DNA from: Cherax quadricarinatus
Taxonomy: Eukaryota > Arthropoda > Malacostraca > Decapoda > Parastacidae
Reading direction: 5' to 3'
Length of the DNA stretch: 64,000 nt
Assembly: GCF_038502225.1 (NCBI RefSeq)
Contig: NC_091355.1
Span: forward strand, 18,064,648-18,128,647
Under the pieces are notes generated by a model, which did not search any database, had not been told where the DNA came from, and saw only the letters and a program-made list of their open reading frames with translations. Positions 22,551-32,232 of the stretch are shown here, piece after piece; within the stretch, counting starts at the first letter, position 1; every line of letters begins with the position of its first letter. A program made the translations under genes and the position numbers.

Positions 22551-22598
22551 AAAAATTCCTAAATTTTACAAAAGTCTTTGTTTTTCACAAGATATAAG

Positions 22599-22636
22599 GC
22601 TTTATCTAACGTGAGGAATTTCACGTTAGATAAAGC
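22599..22636. other. Perfect 16-bp hairpin
   Basis: GCTTTATCTAACGTGA and TCACGTTAGATAAAGC flank a 6-nt loop. No function is evident; there is no T run that would make it a terminator. Confidence 0.7.
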
Positions 22637-22805
22637 AAAAAATAAAAATTACTGTGGATCACACTGTTTATATGTAAACGACATTCCAAAATTAACTGTG
22701 TACTGGGTATCATGTATGTCAGTAACGCGACAGACGAGAAAATAGGCCAAGAATCTGCACGAAGAATTTTACCGACTGCAGGGATGCTTTGACAAGTGGC
22801 TGCTG

Positions 22806-22807
<2 letters not shown>
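22637..22807. other. Unassigned
   Basis: Nothing recognised. Confidence 0.35.
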
Positions 22808-22864
<57 letters not shown>

Positions 22865-22867
22865 CGC
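22808..22867. repeat. (GT)n(GC)n microsatellite
   Basis: GT repeat passing into CGCGCGCG. Confidence 0.95.
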
Positions 22868-22888
22868 ACATTGTAATAAATAGTGCTA

Positions 22889-23330
22889 TCTGGTAGCAAC
22901 TGGTGGACATTACCAACAATAACACCTAGACATAGGGTAGCAACTGGGAGATACTTCCAACAACAACTATGATCTAGTTGTTAGCAACCAGGAGATACTA
23001 CCAACAACAGTCAGCAGTATCACCTACGTGGCAGTCGCTAGGAGGCACTACCAACAACAGACAACAGTACCGCCTAGATGGTAGCAACAGGAATGCTATT
23101 AACAATGAACCTAGACTTCTTGACATTCTTCATCCACAGTTCCAAACTTGTGGGACACCCTGTTTTATGAGTTCTGACTTGTGGCATACACTGTTTCATG
23201 GGCCCAGACTTCTAGGACAACTTAAACTTAGCGTCCAGATTTCTGGAACAACCTACACTCAGCGTCCAGACTTCTGGGACACTTCGTTTTATGGTAAGGA
23301 CTTTTGGGACACCCTGTATCACCCACACGT
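22889..23330. repeat. Two adjoining degenerate minisatellites
   Basis: 22889-23100 holds about 4.5 units of 44-50 bp built on GGTAGCAACTGGGAGATAC, then ACCAACAACA, then CACCTAGA. 23135-23325 holds about five units of 35-40 bp built on CCAGACTTCTGGGACACC and CTGTTTTATG. Both are diverged and without coding potential. Confidence 0.7.
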
Positions 23331-23419
23331 CTCTGTTTGCATATTTGTGATGATGCAAATATTACCGCTGAATAAATGTTAACGATATGAGTAAGAGTTT
23401 CTTGACCACATGTCTTTAC

Positions 23420-23585
23420 GAATTTATGTACCCACCTATTTGTGGTTGCAGAAGTCGATTCATAGCTCCTGTCCCAGCCTCTTCACTGGTCGCTACTAGG
23501 TCCACTCTCTCCTTGCTCCATGAGCTTCATTATACCTCTTCTTAAAGCTATGTATGGATTCTGCCTCAACTACATCAGTCTCCAG
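23420..23585 (-). mobile_element. 3' fragment of the CR1/L2-like LINE
   Basis: On the minus strand it matches the last 160 bp of the LINE at 55830-59910. GCATACATAGCTTTAAGAAG is a worn form of the C-terminal codons, followed by CATGGAGCAAGGAGAG, then GAAGAGGCTGGGACAGGAGC, CGACTTCTGCAACCACAAAT and AGGTGGGTAC. It is 5' truncated. Confidence 0.75.
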
Positions 23586-23657
23586 AATGCGTGTGTATGT
23601 GTGTGGTATGTATGTATATGTATGTAAGCAAAACAACGACGGGGGGAATAAAATGAT

Positions 23658-23701
23658 AGCTCTAGGCCTTTCGTGTTGCAATTAACACATCATCAGGAGC
23701 T
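23658..23701 (-). ncRNA. Hammerhead-like ribozyme motif (best-paired copy)
   Basis: On the minus strand, in order: AGCTC (helix I, 23697-23701), CTGATGA (23690-23696), an extra T (23689), GTGTT (23684-23688), loop AATTGC, AACAC (23673-23677), GAAA (23669-23672, the last A pairing), the self-complementary AGGCCT, then A at the expected cleavage position (23663), then GAGCT (23658-23662). GAGCT pairs perfectly with the first AGCTC. All core boxes of the hammerhead consensus are present. The single extra base between the first box and helix II departs from the consensus and could reduce or abolish cleavage. Hammerheads with tiny helix III are known to act as dimers. Confidence 0.55.
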
Positions 23702-23887
23702 TGCAAAATTGCAGAAAAGAGGAGGAAGTCTAAGCAAGTACTCTCCCACAGGACCGTCTTCACTGGAGTGAGGGAGGGAGAGAGGAGGGTACAAGATGTG
23801 CCCCCAGGCACAACAGTGCCCACTGCCAGAAGGATGAATAGTATACCAATATGTATGAATGTGTGCTTGTGTGTGTATAATATATAT

Positions 23888-23890
<3 letters not shown>
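23702..23890. other. Unassigned
   Basis: Nothing recognised. Confidence 0.35.

Positions 23891-23897
<7 letters not shown>

Positions 23898-23952
<55 letters not shown>
23898..23952. repeat. (TA)n microsatellite
   Basis: About 54 bp of TA repeat. Confidence 0.95.
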
Positions 23953-23953
<1 letters not shown>

Positions 23954-24026
23954 GTTTATTGTCTTCTCTGAGGATGAGGGTCCCCATTCCAGCCATAGAG
24001 GTGGTACTTCCCTATATATATATATA

Positions 24027-24449
24027 TGTATAATTTTATATACATGTATAATTTTATATACATGTATAATTTTATATACATGTATAATTTTATATACATG
24101 TATAATTTTATATACATGTATAATTTTATATACATGTATAATTTTATATACATGTATAATTTTATATATATGTATAATTTTATATACATGTATAATTTTA
24201 TATATATGTATAATTTTATATACATGTATAATTTTATATACATGTATAATTTTATATACATGTATAATTTTATATATATGTATAATTTTATATACATGTA
24301 TAATTTTATATACATGTATAATTTTATATACATGTATAATTTTATATACATGTATAATTTTATATACATGTATAATTTTATATACATGTATAATTTTATA
24401 TACATGTATAATTTTATATACATGTATAATTTTATATACATGTATAATT

Positions 24450-24455
<6 letters not shown>
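24027..24455. repeat. 18-bp minisatellite TGTATAATTTTATATACA
   Basis: About 24 tandem units, with TATA in place of TACA in a few. The outer six bases of the unit (TGTATA, TATACA) are complementary, so the array can fold repeatedly. The period is divisible by three, so all six frames stay open as Met-Tyr-Asn-Phe-Ile-Tyr or Cys-Ile-Ile-Leu-Tyr-Thr repeats. TA dinucleotides flank both sides. Confidence 0.95.
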
Positions 24456-24486
<31 letters not shown>

Positions 24487-24487
<1 letters not shown>

Positions 24488-24918
24488 ATTAACAACACTG
24501 CACTAGCCAAGGACTTGAACGCATGCTGCTTTGGCCAGCCTCATTGTGGGCGAAAACACATGACGCCCTTATCCACTGGACCATACGTTCCTTAAGAGTA
24601 GCGCATCCAGCGGAACTGGATGTCATACTCGCTACCCATGGACACACGATGGTGTGGATGACTCTAGGCTAATTTCATTCTAGTCTCTGTTTGATGCTCG
24701 TTGAACTAGTACACCAAACAGGGACTGGAATGAAATTAGCCTAGAGTCATCCACACCATCGTGTGTCGTTGGGTAGCGAGTACAACATTCAGTTCCTCTG
24801 GATGCGCTACTCTAAGTATCGTATGGTCCAGTGGATTAGGGCGTCATGTGTTTTCGCCCACCATGAGGCAGGCCAAAGCAGCATGGGTTCGAGTCCTTGG
24901 CTAGTGCAGTGTTGTTAT
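24487..24918. mobile_element. Palindrome of two inverted tRNA-like SINEs (family B)
   Basis: Left arm 24487-24700 and right arm about 24712-24918 are inverted copies around a short centre. Read outward on the right arm, TGGTCCAGTGGATTAGGGCG (A-box-like) and CATGGGTTCGAGTCCTTGG (B-box) give a pol III promoter pair. The arm ends at CTAGTGCAGTGTTGTTA. The same features are in reverse complement at the left. The tips carry AATGAAATTAGCCTAGAGTC. No known full tRNA fold is complete, so I call a SINE dimer. Confidence 0.75.
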
Positions 24919-24943
24919 TGATCAATACCACTCCTTCTTGGTC

Positions 24944-24949
<6 letters not shown>

Positions 24950-25032
<83 letters not shown>
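24950..25032. repeat. (TA)n microsatellite
   Basis: About 80 bp of TA, directly abutting the TIR element. Confidence 0.95.
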
Positions 25033-25034
<2 letters not shown>

Positions 25035-25424
25035 TGTCGTGCCGAATAGGCAGAACTTGCGATCTTGGCTTAAATAGCAACGCTCATCTTGCCATATAGG
25101 ACAAGTGAAAATTTGTGTATGCAATAATTTCGCCAAAATCATTCTGAACCTAACGAGAAATATATATTTCACTGTGTTTGTTTAGTATTAAATTACTGTA
25201 AACAAATCTAAAATATATTTAGTTGGGTTAGGCTAATATAAATTGAGCTTGTTATAATAAGATTAGGTAAGTTTTCTAAGTTCCTTTTGGTGCAAAATTA
25301 TAAATTTTTACATCAGCATTAATGAAAAAAATATATCTTTAAACGTATAAGATAAAATTTTAGAAAGGACTTAATTTTAAATGAGTTCTTGCTAATTGAC
25401 CAGTTTTACATATTCGGCACGACA
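25035..25424. mobile_element. 390-bp TIR element (MITE-like), copy 1
   Basis: Perfect 14-bp inverted termini TGTCGTGCCGAATA and TATTCGGCACGACA. The interior is AT-rich with no frame. It is flanked by TA repeats on both sides, consistent with a TA target as used by Tc1/mariner transposases. A full inverted-orientation copy is at 52202-52587, with fragments at 36835-37086 and 51814-51860. Confidence 0.85.
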
Positions 25425-25720
25425 TATATATATATACACACACACACACACGTGCGTGCGTGTGTGTGTGTTTAAACAAGTCCTGAACGAGTGCAAATCA
25501 TACAGATCCTGGGGAATGGGAGATCATAAGGCTTGATCCAGTTCCTTGGATCAAGATAATTTTTTCTATAATCAGGACACTCGGTTTCTGGATGGAACAC
25601 AGAAGTAAAGAATAAAATATATGAGGTCTAGCGTCCCTCAGCACCAGGAAACACCGGCAGTGTGGCGGACTGCCTTAATGAGGCCACAGACTCGAGCGGA
25701 ATTTGGATAAGTTTTCTCCA
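25425..25720. other. Short AC/GT repeats, otherwise unassigned
   Basis: AC and GT runs at 25435-25470; the remainder shows nothing recognisable. Confidence 0.5.
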
Positions 25721-25724
25721 CTGG

Positions 25725-26560
25725 TGAAACTGGCAGGGGTGTCCACTTGGTGAAGATAGCAGGGGTGTCCACTTGGTGAAGCTGGCAGGAGTGTCCACTT
25801 GAAGATAGCAGGGGTGTCCACTTGGTGAAGATAGCAGGGGTGTCCACTTGGTGAAGACAGCAGGGGTGTCCACTTGGTGAAGCTGGCAGGGGTGTGCACT
25901 TGGAGAAGCTGGCAGAGGTGTCCACTTGGTGAAGATAGCAGGGGTGTCCACTTGGTGAAGATAGCAGGGGTGTCCACTTGGTGAAGATAGCAGGGGTGTC
26001 CACTTGGTGAAGATAGGGGTGTCCACTTGGAGAAGCTAGCAGGGGTGTCCACTTGGTGAAGATAGCAGGGGTGTCCACTTGGTGAAGCTGGCAGGGGTGT
26101 CCACTTGGTGAAGATAGCAGGGGTGTCCACTTGGTGAAGATAGCAGGGGTGTCCACTTGGTGAAGATAGCAGGGGTGTCCACTTGGTGAAGATAGCAGGG
26201 GTGTCCACTTGGTGAAGATAGCAGGGGTGTGCACTTGGAGAAGCTGGCAGAGGTGTCCACTTGGAGAAGCTGGCAGTGGTGTCCACTTGGTGAAGTTGGC
26301 GGTGGTGTCCACTTGGTGAAGTTGGCAGTGGTGTCCACTTGGTGAAGTTGGCGGTGGTGTCCACTTGGTGAAGTTGGCGGTGGTGTCCACTTGGTGAAGT
26401 TGGCGGTGGTGTCCCCTTGGTGAAGCTGGCAGGGGTGTCCCCTTTGAGAAGCTAGAAGGTGTGTCCTCTTGGTGAAGCTGGCAGGGGTCCACCCTTGGCA
26501 AAGCTGGCAGAGGTGTCCCTTGGTAAAGCTAACAGGGGTGTCCACATGGCGAGGAAGGTA
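25725..26560. repeat. 26-bp minisatellite
   Basis: The unit is GATAGCAGGGGTGTCCACTT followed by GGTGAA, about 31 copies, with GCTGGC and GTTGGC variants clustered (GTTGGC at 26293-26405). Because 26 is not a multiple of three, three units (78 bp) make one 26-residue protein period. The consensus lacks stops in any minus-strand frame, so three overlapping open frames up to 287 codons appear. They are not genes. Confidence 0.95.
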
Positions 26561-27089
26561 AAAGTGTCCACCATCAATCATCGTGGTTCGTCCCTCCCTC
26601 GTCTATTTTGGATCCTTCGTCTTCTCCATCCTTCGTGAGTCCTTCAACTCTCGTCGTTTGTTATACAACCCTGGTAAATTATCCTTCCTTCGTCCGTCGT
26701 GGATCGTCCATCGTAGATCAAACATCCTTTATGGCGCGTCTATCCGTCGTACAGTAATCAGGCCAAGATTTTAGGAACAGATGGGATGTACAAGTGCCCA
26801 GTGAATAACGTTGTAGGACCCCATTCCCAGCCTCCTGGGAAGGCTCTGGTAGCTTCCAAAATCCTCTAGCGTCCATAAACAAGGTGCTTCGTAATTCTAC
26901 AACGGCTGAGTGAAAATGATGTAGATGTGCATCTGCCAGGTTTATATTCAGAATAGTGTGAAAAATTTGATTCCCGTTAAATACAGTTAATATGTATTCG
27001 AATCGTCCTCTTCTGGACGACTTTAGTGTTTTGTGACTTATACATTAACCTTAGTTTGTGTGCGGGTAAATTTGTTAATGCGCTGAATT
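26561..27089. other. TCGTC-rich stretch and unassigned DNA
   Basis: 26578-26760 is rich in CGTC/CCTTCGTC words without a clear period. The rest is unassigned. Confidence 0.4.
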
Positions 27090-27629
27090 TTCATAAAACT
27101 AGAATCTTCGAAATCCTTGCAATACCTGCCAAATGCCCCTTCTGATCGGATTGAAATTTTCAGCCCTGGTGTGTTTCCCAGAAAGCAAGACCCACATTGT
27201 CACTGGGCTCCGTAAGTCCTAATTTTCTCTTCACATTCAATAACTAAAGAATGCCTAGTCATATCAGCTTCATAATCTTAATGCTGATGAATTCCATAAC
27301 AAGCAACCCACTAGATGTTTAGATTATTTAAGTGTCTATGAAATTTTAATGAAATTTAAAAAAAATGGAATTGTTGGCTTCTATGCCATTACTGGAGGAG
27401 GGTTTTTCTGATAGGTTTCAAACTCGTTATTGTTGGCCTTTATTAAAAGAAAGTTCGATTTTCACTTTAAACTTCGAAAATTTTAAATTGCCAATTTTAT
27501 TAAATTTATTTCCGTGTAATAACTGGAGAATGACTCTTCTCGTCGGCTTCAAACCGGATTTTCTTAAAGACAAACTCAATTGTTTTTATGCAAGAGGATT
27601 GTAGAAAGTTTTAAACACAATCTATTCAA

Positions 27630-27785
27630 GATTGATGGACTGACCACATCGACTCAAGGTTGAGGGACTGATTACCTCATTCTCCTCCTGTTCTTCAAGA
27701 TTCTCCTTTGTATGGACTGATGAAGCCACTGTGTGGCGAAACGTTTCCTCAATAAAGATACCCAAGAGTTGCACATGTGTCTAAT
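27630..27785 (+). repeat. Hammerhead-like module, single arm
   Basis: TGATGGACTGACCACATCGA, then GAGGGACTGATTACCTCA, then the core at 27708-27752, then AATAAAGATACCCAAGAGTT and GCACATGTGTCTAA. This is the same order as the arms of the palindromes at 19580 and 31490, here without a partner arm. Confidence 0.65.
27708..27752 (+). ncRNA. Hammerhead-like ribozyme motif
   Basis: Order: TTG TAT GGA (27708-27716), CTGATGA (27717-27723), an extra A, GCC-ACTGTGT-GGC (27725-27737), GAAA (27738-27741), ACGT as self-complementary helix III (27741-27744), T at the cleavage position, then TCC T CAA (27746-27752). GGA pairs with TCC and TTG with CAA, leaving an internal loop in helix I, where natural hammerheads make their loop contact. 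The helix I sequence differs from other copies but remains paired. The extra A is the main reason for doubt. Confidence 0.5.
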
Positions 27786-27997
27786 TTATCAAAAAAAGGA
27801 AACCGAGGAATTTTGGGAAACAGTATTTTTATAGCGTTTTAATTTTCTTTTTGATTTTCATTAAAAAAACATTGTGTCAGAGCAGTCACATTATAAGCTG
27901 ATATGTTCTCGTCTTTAACTTTGTTCAAGGTTATCGTGCATAACTTCCAACACCTTATCGGATCGGCTTCAAACCTGGTCAACTATTTATTACAAGG

Positions 27998-28292
27998 TGA
28001 AGGTTCGGTGGCCTGGTGGCTTAAGCTCCCGCTTCACACACGGAGGGCCCGGGTTCGATTCCCGGCGGGTGGAAATATTTCGACACGTTTCCTTACACCT
28101 GTTGTCCTGTTCACCTAGCAGTAAATAGGTACCTGGGTGTTAGTCAACTGGTGTGGGTCGCATCCTGGGGGACAAGATTAAGGACCCCAATGGAAATAAG
28201 ACAGACAGTCCTCGATGACGCACTGACTTTCTTGGGTTATCCTGGGTGGCTAACCCTCCGGGGTTAAAAATCCGAACGAAATCTTATCTTAA
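27998..28292 (+). mobile_element. tRNA-Val-like SINE (family C), copy 1
   Basis: The head resembles a tRNA with anticodon-position CAC (GCTTCACACACGGAGG), an A-box (TGGCCTGGTGGC) and a perfect B-box (GGGTTCGATTCCC). A conserved body follows (CACCTAGCAGTAAATAGGTA, AAGATTAAGGACCCCAATGG, TTCTTGGGTTATCCTGGGTG). It ends in AATCTTATCTTA. The body after the tRNA part and the near-identical second copy at 63478 show that it is a SINE. Confidence 0.88.
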
Positions 28293-28374
28293 CAATTGAC
28301 AAGTGCTGGTGCTTTATGCTCACTTTTATATGGAAAGACTTCCCCTCTAGGAAGGTTCCTTGATACTTGTGATG

Positions 28375-28497
28375 GGCTCTTGATCTAGGACATTGGGTCT
28401 GTGCTCCAGTTCCCAGAATTAAGCCTGAATACCTTCCACATCCCCCCTCCCACAGGCGCTGTATAATCCTACGGGTTTAGCGTTTTCCCCTTGATTA
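28375..28497 (+). mobile_element. Short element with I-type LINE-like 3' terminus
   Basis: Carries TCTGTGCTCCAGTTCCCAG, CCTGAATACCTTCCACAT, GGCGCTGTATAATCCTACGG, GGTTTAGCG and a TTGATTATAATAATAAT tail. It is the plus-strand counterpart of 15915-16022. Confidence 0.65.
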
Positions 28498-29660
28498 TAA
28501 TAATAATGTGGAAAATCCCCGAAATTCTTATCCAAGATTCAACTCTATAAAGCTAATTTTGATCGCCTTCACTTTTTTAACTCTCGCGAATCCGACATAA
28601 TCTTCATTGTTTACAGTGTGTGTAGACGCCTTTCTGCCACTTTTAATATCGGAATTACACCACTGCAGTACAAAACGGGATTTTTTTCTCAGTTGGGGGA
28701 TGCCTGGATGCTGGTGAGAGGTTACTGATCCAAGAAACTATACTTATCCTCTTTTCCTTGGACTGAAACTCAGCGCCGCCTATTCCACATGTGCTATATG
28801 ACCCCCTACGGGTAAAGTGCTTTTCTCTGATGAAATTAAAGCCCTTAATCGTTAACGGCTGATGTATCAGTATGAAGTGGACGAAAGGTTCCGTGGATAT
28901 AAGCTATTTGGTGCAAACAGTGTTCAGGTTTGTGAAAAAGCTGGAAACTGCATCTTTAGGTCGGCTTTAAGCTTTTAATGCTGATGCGTTCACCTCAAAG
29001 GAAGTTTCTCCTGATTGTAGGTTGTTTACTTTTTTATTTGCCAAATTTAGTAGTCGAATTTCTTTGAAATTACTGGAGAATGTCTCTTCTGATCAGAAAT
29101 AAGTCAGTGTTTGATTATACTGGATTATCCCAGGTTCTTCATAATGTTAACTAATGTTTCTGTAACTTTCGTGAGCCCTCAAGATCACTGTAAAAAAAAT
29201 GTGAGTACACAAAGATTAAATAAAACTTAACAGGTTTAAAAGTTGGCCACTCAGAGTCAAGTTTGAATTAACTTTGGCCTTTGTAACATTTTTTTTTATT
29301 TGAATAAATTGGGAAAATTGATATGCTGCTTTTTATGTGATAACTTCTAAGTATAGCATCCCATTACCATCAACTCATAGTCGATGAAAAAAAAATAGTA
29401 ATTCAATTTTTGAGCGGCTTCAAGCGTGAAGTGTGCTGATGTATATTAGGACAGTGGCTTCTCTGATAACAAGAGAATGCCTCTTCAGTTTAGCTTCAAA
29501 GCTGGTGTTTCTTAATGGAAGGTTTGAATCATATTTAACCTATGTCCTAATTTGCCATTATTATTGAAAAAAATTCAGATATTAATTTCCACGTGATGAT
29601 TTGTGAATGTTCCTTCTATTTCGTTTCAAATCTTCAACACTAATATTTAATTTCATAGCA

Positions 29661-29894
29661 AACCTATGCTACAATATTCCAATCGCGTGCAATAAGGTAC
29701 AGGGAACGTGTTAATGTAATACGGAGATAACTTTCTCGGATTGCGCAACGACAAAAAAAATAGTTATTTTTTAACTTTTACATACAAGTCAATTTTACAG
29801 GCTAATAGCTGTTGTCCTGCCTCATTCATTTCAAGGCCCAGCTCTGTTAAAGTTATACTATCATCTCCCAGGAGGCAATCCAAAACAGTACCTA
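29661..29894. other. Unassigned
   Basis: Nothing recognised. Confidence 0.35.
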
Positions 29895-30007
29895 GTTTCC
29901 GGTAGGAGTAGCTGGGGTAAGAAGACACAGCCAACTTTTCCTCCAGTGCTGGGAATCGAACCTCGAACGGTTAGTATGTGATCCGAATGCGCTACCATCC
30001 GAACCTT
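29895..30007 (-). mobile_element. tRNA-like SINE fragment (family D)
   Basis: The minus strand reads GGTTCGGATGGTAGCGCATT (A-box region) and GAGGTTCGATTCCCAGCACT (B-box region), with a weak anticodon arm between. The downstream sequence (TGTGTCTTCTTACCCCAGC) does not belong to a tRNA. It could be a decayed tRNA pseudogene; a SINE is more likely in this context. Confidence 0.5.
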
Positions 30008-31122
30008 TAGACACGAAAATTAAGTGTATATCAAAATTAAATTAACTTATTGCTTGCAGACCAACTGAAATATATTCTTTTGCGAAGCAAGCCGACTCTG
30101 ATACTTCACCAGTCGTAACTCCTGTTTTAATAAATCACTATTCAAATTTTGTGTGCAAGACTTCATGCGCGGCGCGAGGTGCCAAAAAGAAAATTAAGCC
30201 GAAACTGATGGTTTCTACGAAAATTTAAGCAAATATGCTTAGAGATTTTAAGTGGTGAGAGGCTTGCATGAGAGTTTGTAACCCATAATTACTCTAGTTA
30301 CACATTCCCATGCTTTTTAACAGCCATTTACCGACCCTAGCTGCATTTATACATTTACCGACCCTAGCTGCATGGGTGGGTGGCCGGATAATTTTTTTTG
30401 TTGTCTCTCCGTCTGTATATGTTAGCGATTGATCAAGTGTGAAAAAGTTATTAAACGAGAAAGTTGTGGAGAGATGATATGATCCAGTGGCGAGTTCACC
30501 AGGTTATGTGAAGGCCAAAGGAAATTTCCCTGAAAAGTTTGTGGCCCAGAGGGGCCACATAAATCATCTCCACGCACTTCAGTAGTTATAACAACGAAGA
30601 ACAAGAAATTGAGAGTAATAAAAAAAATGGTCACTTTTTTTGGGAATATTTTAAACAACAAAGTTGTGTAGTGAAGCTACGATCTTGGTGGTCGTGATGG
30701 TTTTGACTCATCACAGCTAATGCCGTCCTAAACCAGGCTTTTCAGTTTCTGTGGAGGGAATTTACTTTTGACTGAGCCAGCCACTGGCTGTTCCCTGGGC
30801 TTAGCAATAGTAAGTTAAGGGGAAGGCGAATATAGTGCTAACTGATACAGTACTACCTGCTATATATTTGTACAGGTATTCTTTTCTAGATCAATAAGCA
30901 ACGACAACTTTAGTGTTAGGTAAGAAAAAATATTTATTTCAGAACAGAAAGCTTATTTTGCTTTATTTTGAAAGTTAAGAATGCAACGCTTTATTTTTTT
31001 TATTTGTTATTCATACCATAAGTCACGATCTCACAAGTAGCGTCGATTTCCGGGAGCGTAACCTGTGTGAATTATGAAAGACTTAATAGAAGCTTCATTG
31101 GTTACCACGTAGATTGCTTAAG
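30008..31122. other. Unassigned
   Basis: No gene, RNA or known repeat recognised. CATTTACCGACCCTAGCTGCA is duplicated at about 30326 and 30352. Confidence 0.4.
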
Positions 31123-31158
31123 TACTGTTCACTATCATAGTTATGATAGTGAACAGTA
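31123..31158. other. Perfect 17-bp hairpin
   Basis: TACTGTTCACTATCATA and TATGATAGTGAACAGTA are separated by two bases. No function is evident. Confidence 0.7.
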
Positions 31159-31229
31159 TGAATAAAAAAAGTATGAATTAAAACAGTCATTGTCCGGTGG
31201 CAAAAACACCTTACGAAAAACGGCAATTA

Positions 31230-31290
31230 GGATACGAACCTTATGACGACGTTGGGTCCATCCCTGAACCATTGTCAAGTCACGACTGGG
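31230..31290 (-). repeat. Family-2 hammerhead-like arm, worn
   Basis: The minus strand reads GTGAC, TTGACAA, T, GG...CC, then CAACGTCGTC. The UUGACAA box is intact here, and GAC and GTC still pair as helix I. The GAAA box has decayed to CCAA. A GTA-rich stretch follows at 31340-31450. Confidence 0.4.
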
Positions 31291-31519
31291 GTGAGAAAAG
31301 TGAAGACGGCTTGAAGACAATACGGTAGGAGTCGGGGAAAGAAGGGAGGGGTAGCAGTAACAGTAGTAGCATTAGGTGGTAATAGTAGTTGTGGTAGTGG
31401 TGGTAATGAATACGGAATTAGCGGCAGTACTATTAGTAATAGTAGTATACATTAAAATTGTATAAAATACCGACAGGTTGTTAGGTAAGATACATATGCA
31501 ACAGTTAGGTATCTTTATT

Positions 31520-31558
31520 TCGAAACGTTTCGCCTACACAGTAGGCTTCTTCAGTCGA
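31520..31558 (-). ncRNA. Hammerhead-like ribozyme motif
   Basis: Same sequence as the plus-strand copy at 32194-32232. TCGA lies on both sides of the core (31555-31558 and 31520-31523), CTGAAGA at 31548-31554, helix II GCCTA/TAGGC, and GAAACGTT. It is the outer core of the left palindrome arm. Confidence 0.5.
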
Positions 31559-32193
31559 GTACAGAAAAGTTCATAGAAGCAGAAGAGACTTGAAGACGAT
31601 GTAATCATTCCATCACCCTTGAAGTTTTGAGGTGGTCAGTCCCTCAGTCTGGAGAAGAGTATTGTTCCATAGTCTGAAACAATATGGAGTTGAAGTGACA
31701 GGATGGAGCCTTATATACCACCAGGAGGTGAGATGTAGGCAACTAGTAGAGGTAATGTAGTCGTTGGGAGGTCACGTCCCTCTCAAATCCAGCCATTCTC
31801 ACTAGTAGAAGTTGTCCAAGTTGATTTCAGGTCTGTACAAAGATACCCTTGTGTTGCTGTGTCTGACAGAGTGAACATTAAAATGGTATAAAATACCGAC
31901 AGGTTGTTAGGTAAGACACATATGCAACAGTTAAGTATCTTTATTTCGAAACGTTTCGCCTACAGTGAGAATGGCTGGATTTGAGAGGGACGTGACCTCC
32001 CAACGACTACATTACCTCTACTAGTTGCCTACATCTCACCTCCTGGCGGTATACAAGGCTCCATCCTGTCACTTCAACTCCATGTTGTTTCGATTATGGA
32101 ACAATACTCCTCTCCAGACTGAGGGACTGACAAGGGTGATGGAATGATTACATCGTCTTCAAGTCTCTTCTGCTTCTATCAATTTTTCTGTAC

Positions 32194-32232
32194 TCGACTG
32201 AAGAAGCCTACTGTGTAGGCGAAACGTTTCGA
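32194..32232 (+). ncRNA. Hammerhead-like ribozyme motif
   Basis: TCGA (32194-32197), CTGAAGA (32198-32204), an extra A (32205), GCCTA-CTGTG-TAGGC (32206-32220), GAAA (32221-32224), ACGT, T, then TCGA (32229-32232). Helix I is TCGA with TCGA and helix II is five Watson-Crick pairs. Compared with 27708-27752, helix I has changed on both strands together (GGA/TCC there). Position 7 is A, which the CUGANGA consensus allows. Confidence 0.52.

Larger units (their letters stand above)
27090..29660. repeat. Old, degenerate long-period satellite
   Basis: A recurring block built on ACTGGAGAATG, CTCTTCT, then TCGGCTTCAAAC, then TTAATGCTGATG can be followed at about 27130, 27395, 27520, 27955, 28960, 29070, 29475 and 29600. 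Copies are heavily diverged and spaced irregularly. A hammerhead-like module, a SINE and an I-tail element have been inserted into it. I infer an ancient tandem array; the exact unit length cannot be fixed by eye. Confidence 0.5.

Noticed and set aside
22599..22636. Rho-independent-type terminator
   Set aside because: It is a perfect hairpin but has no T run and lies in a eukaryotic repeat context.
23859..24595. Tyr/Ile-rich repeat proteins on both strands
   Set aside because: Translations of TA repeats and an 18-bp minisatellite; open in every frame.
25638..26501. Repeat protein of 287 codons on the minus strand
   Set aside because: It is open in all three frames because of a stop-free 26-bp unit; there is no start context, splice signal or non-repeat domain.
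27998..28070. Functional tRNA-Val gene
   Set aside because: A- and B-boxes and a CAC at the anticodon position are present. However, acceptor pairing is weak, a 200-bp conserved body and ATCTT tail follow, and a second near-identical copy occurs at 63478. It is a SINE head.
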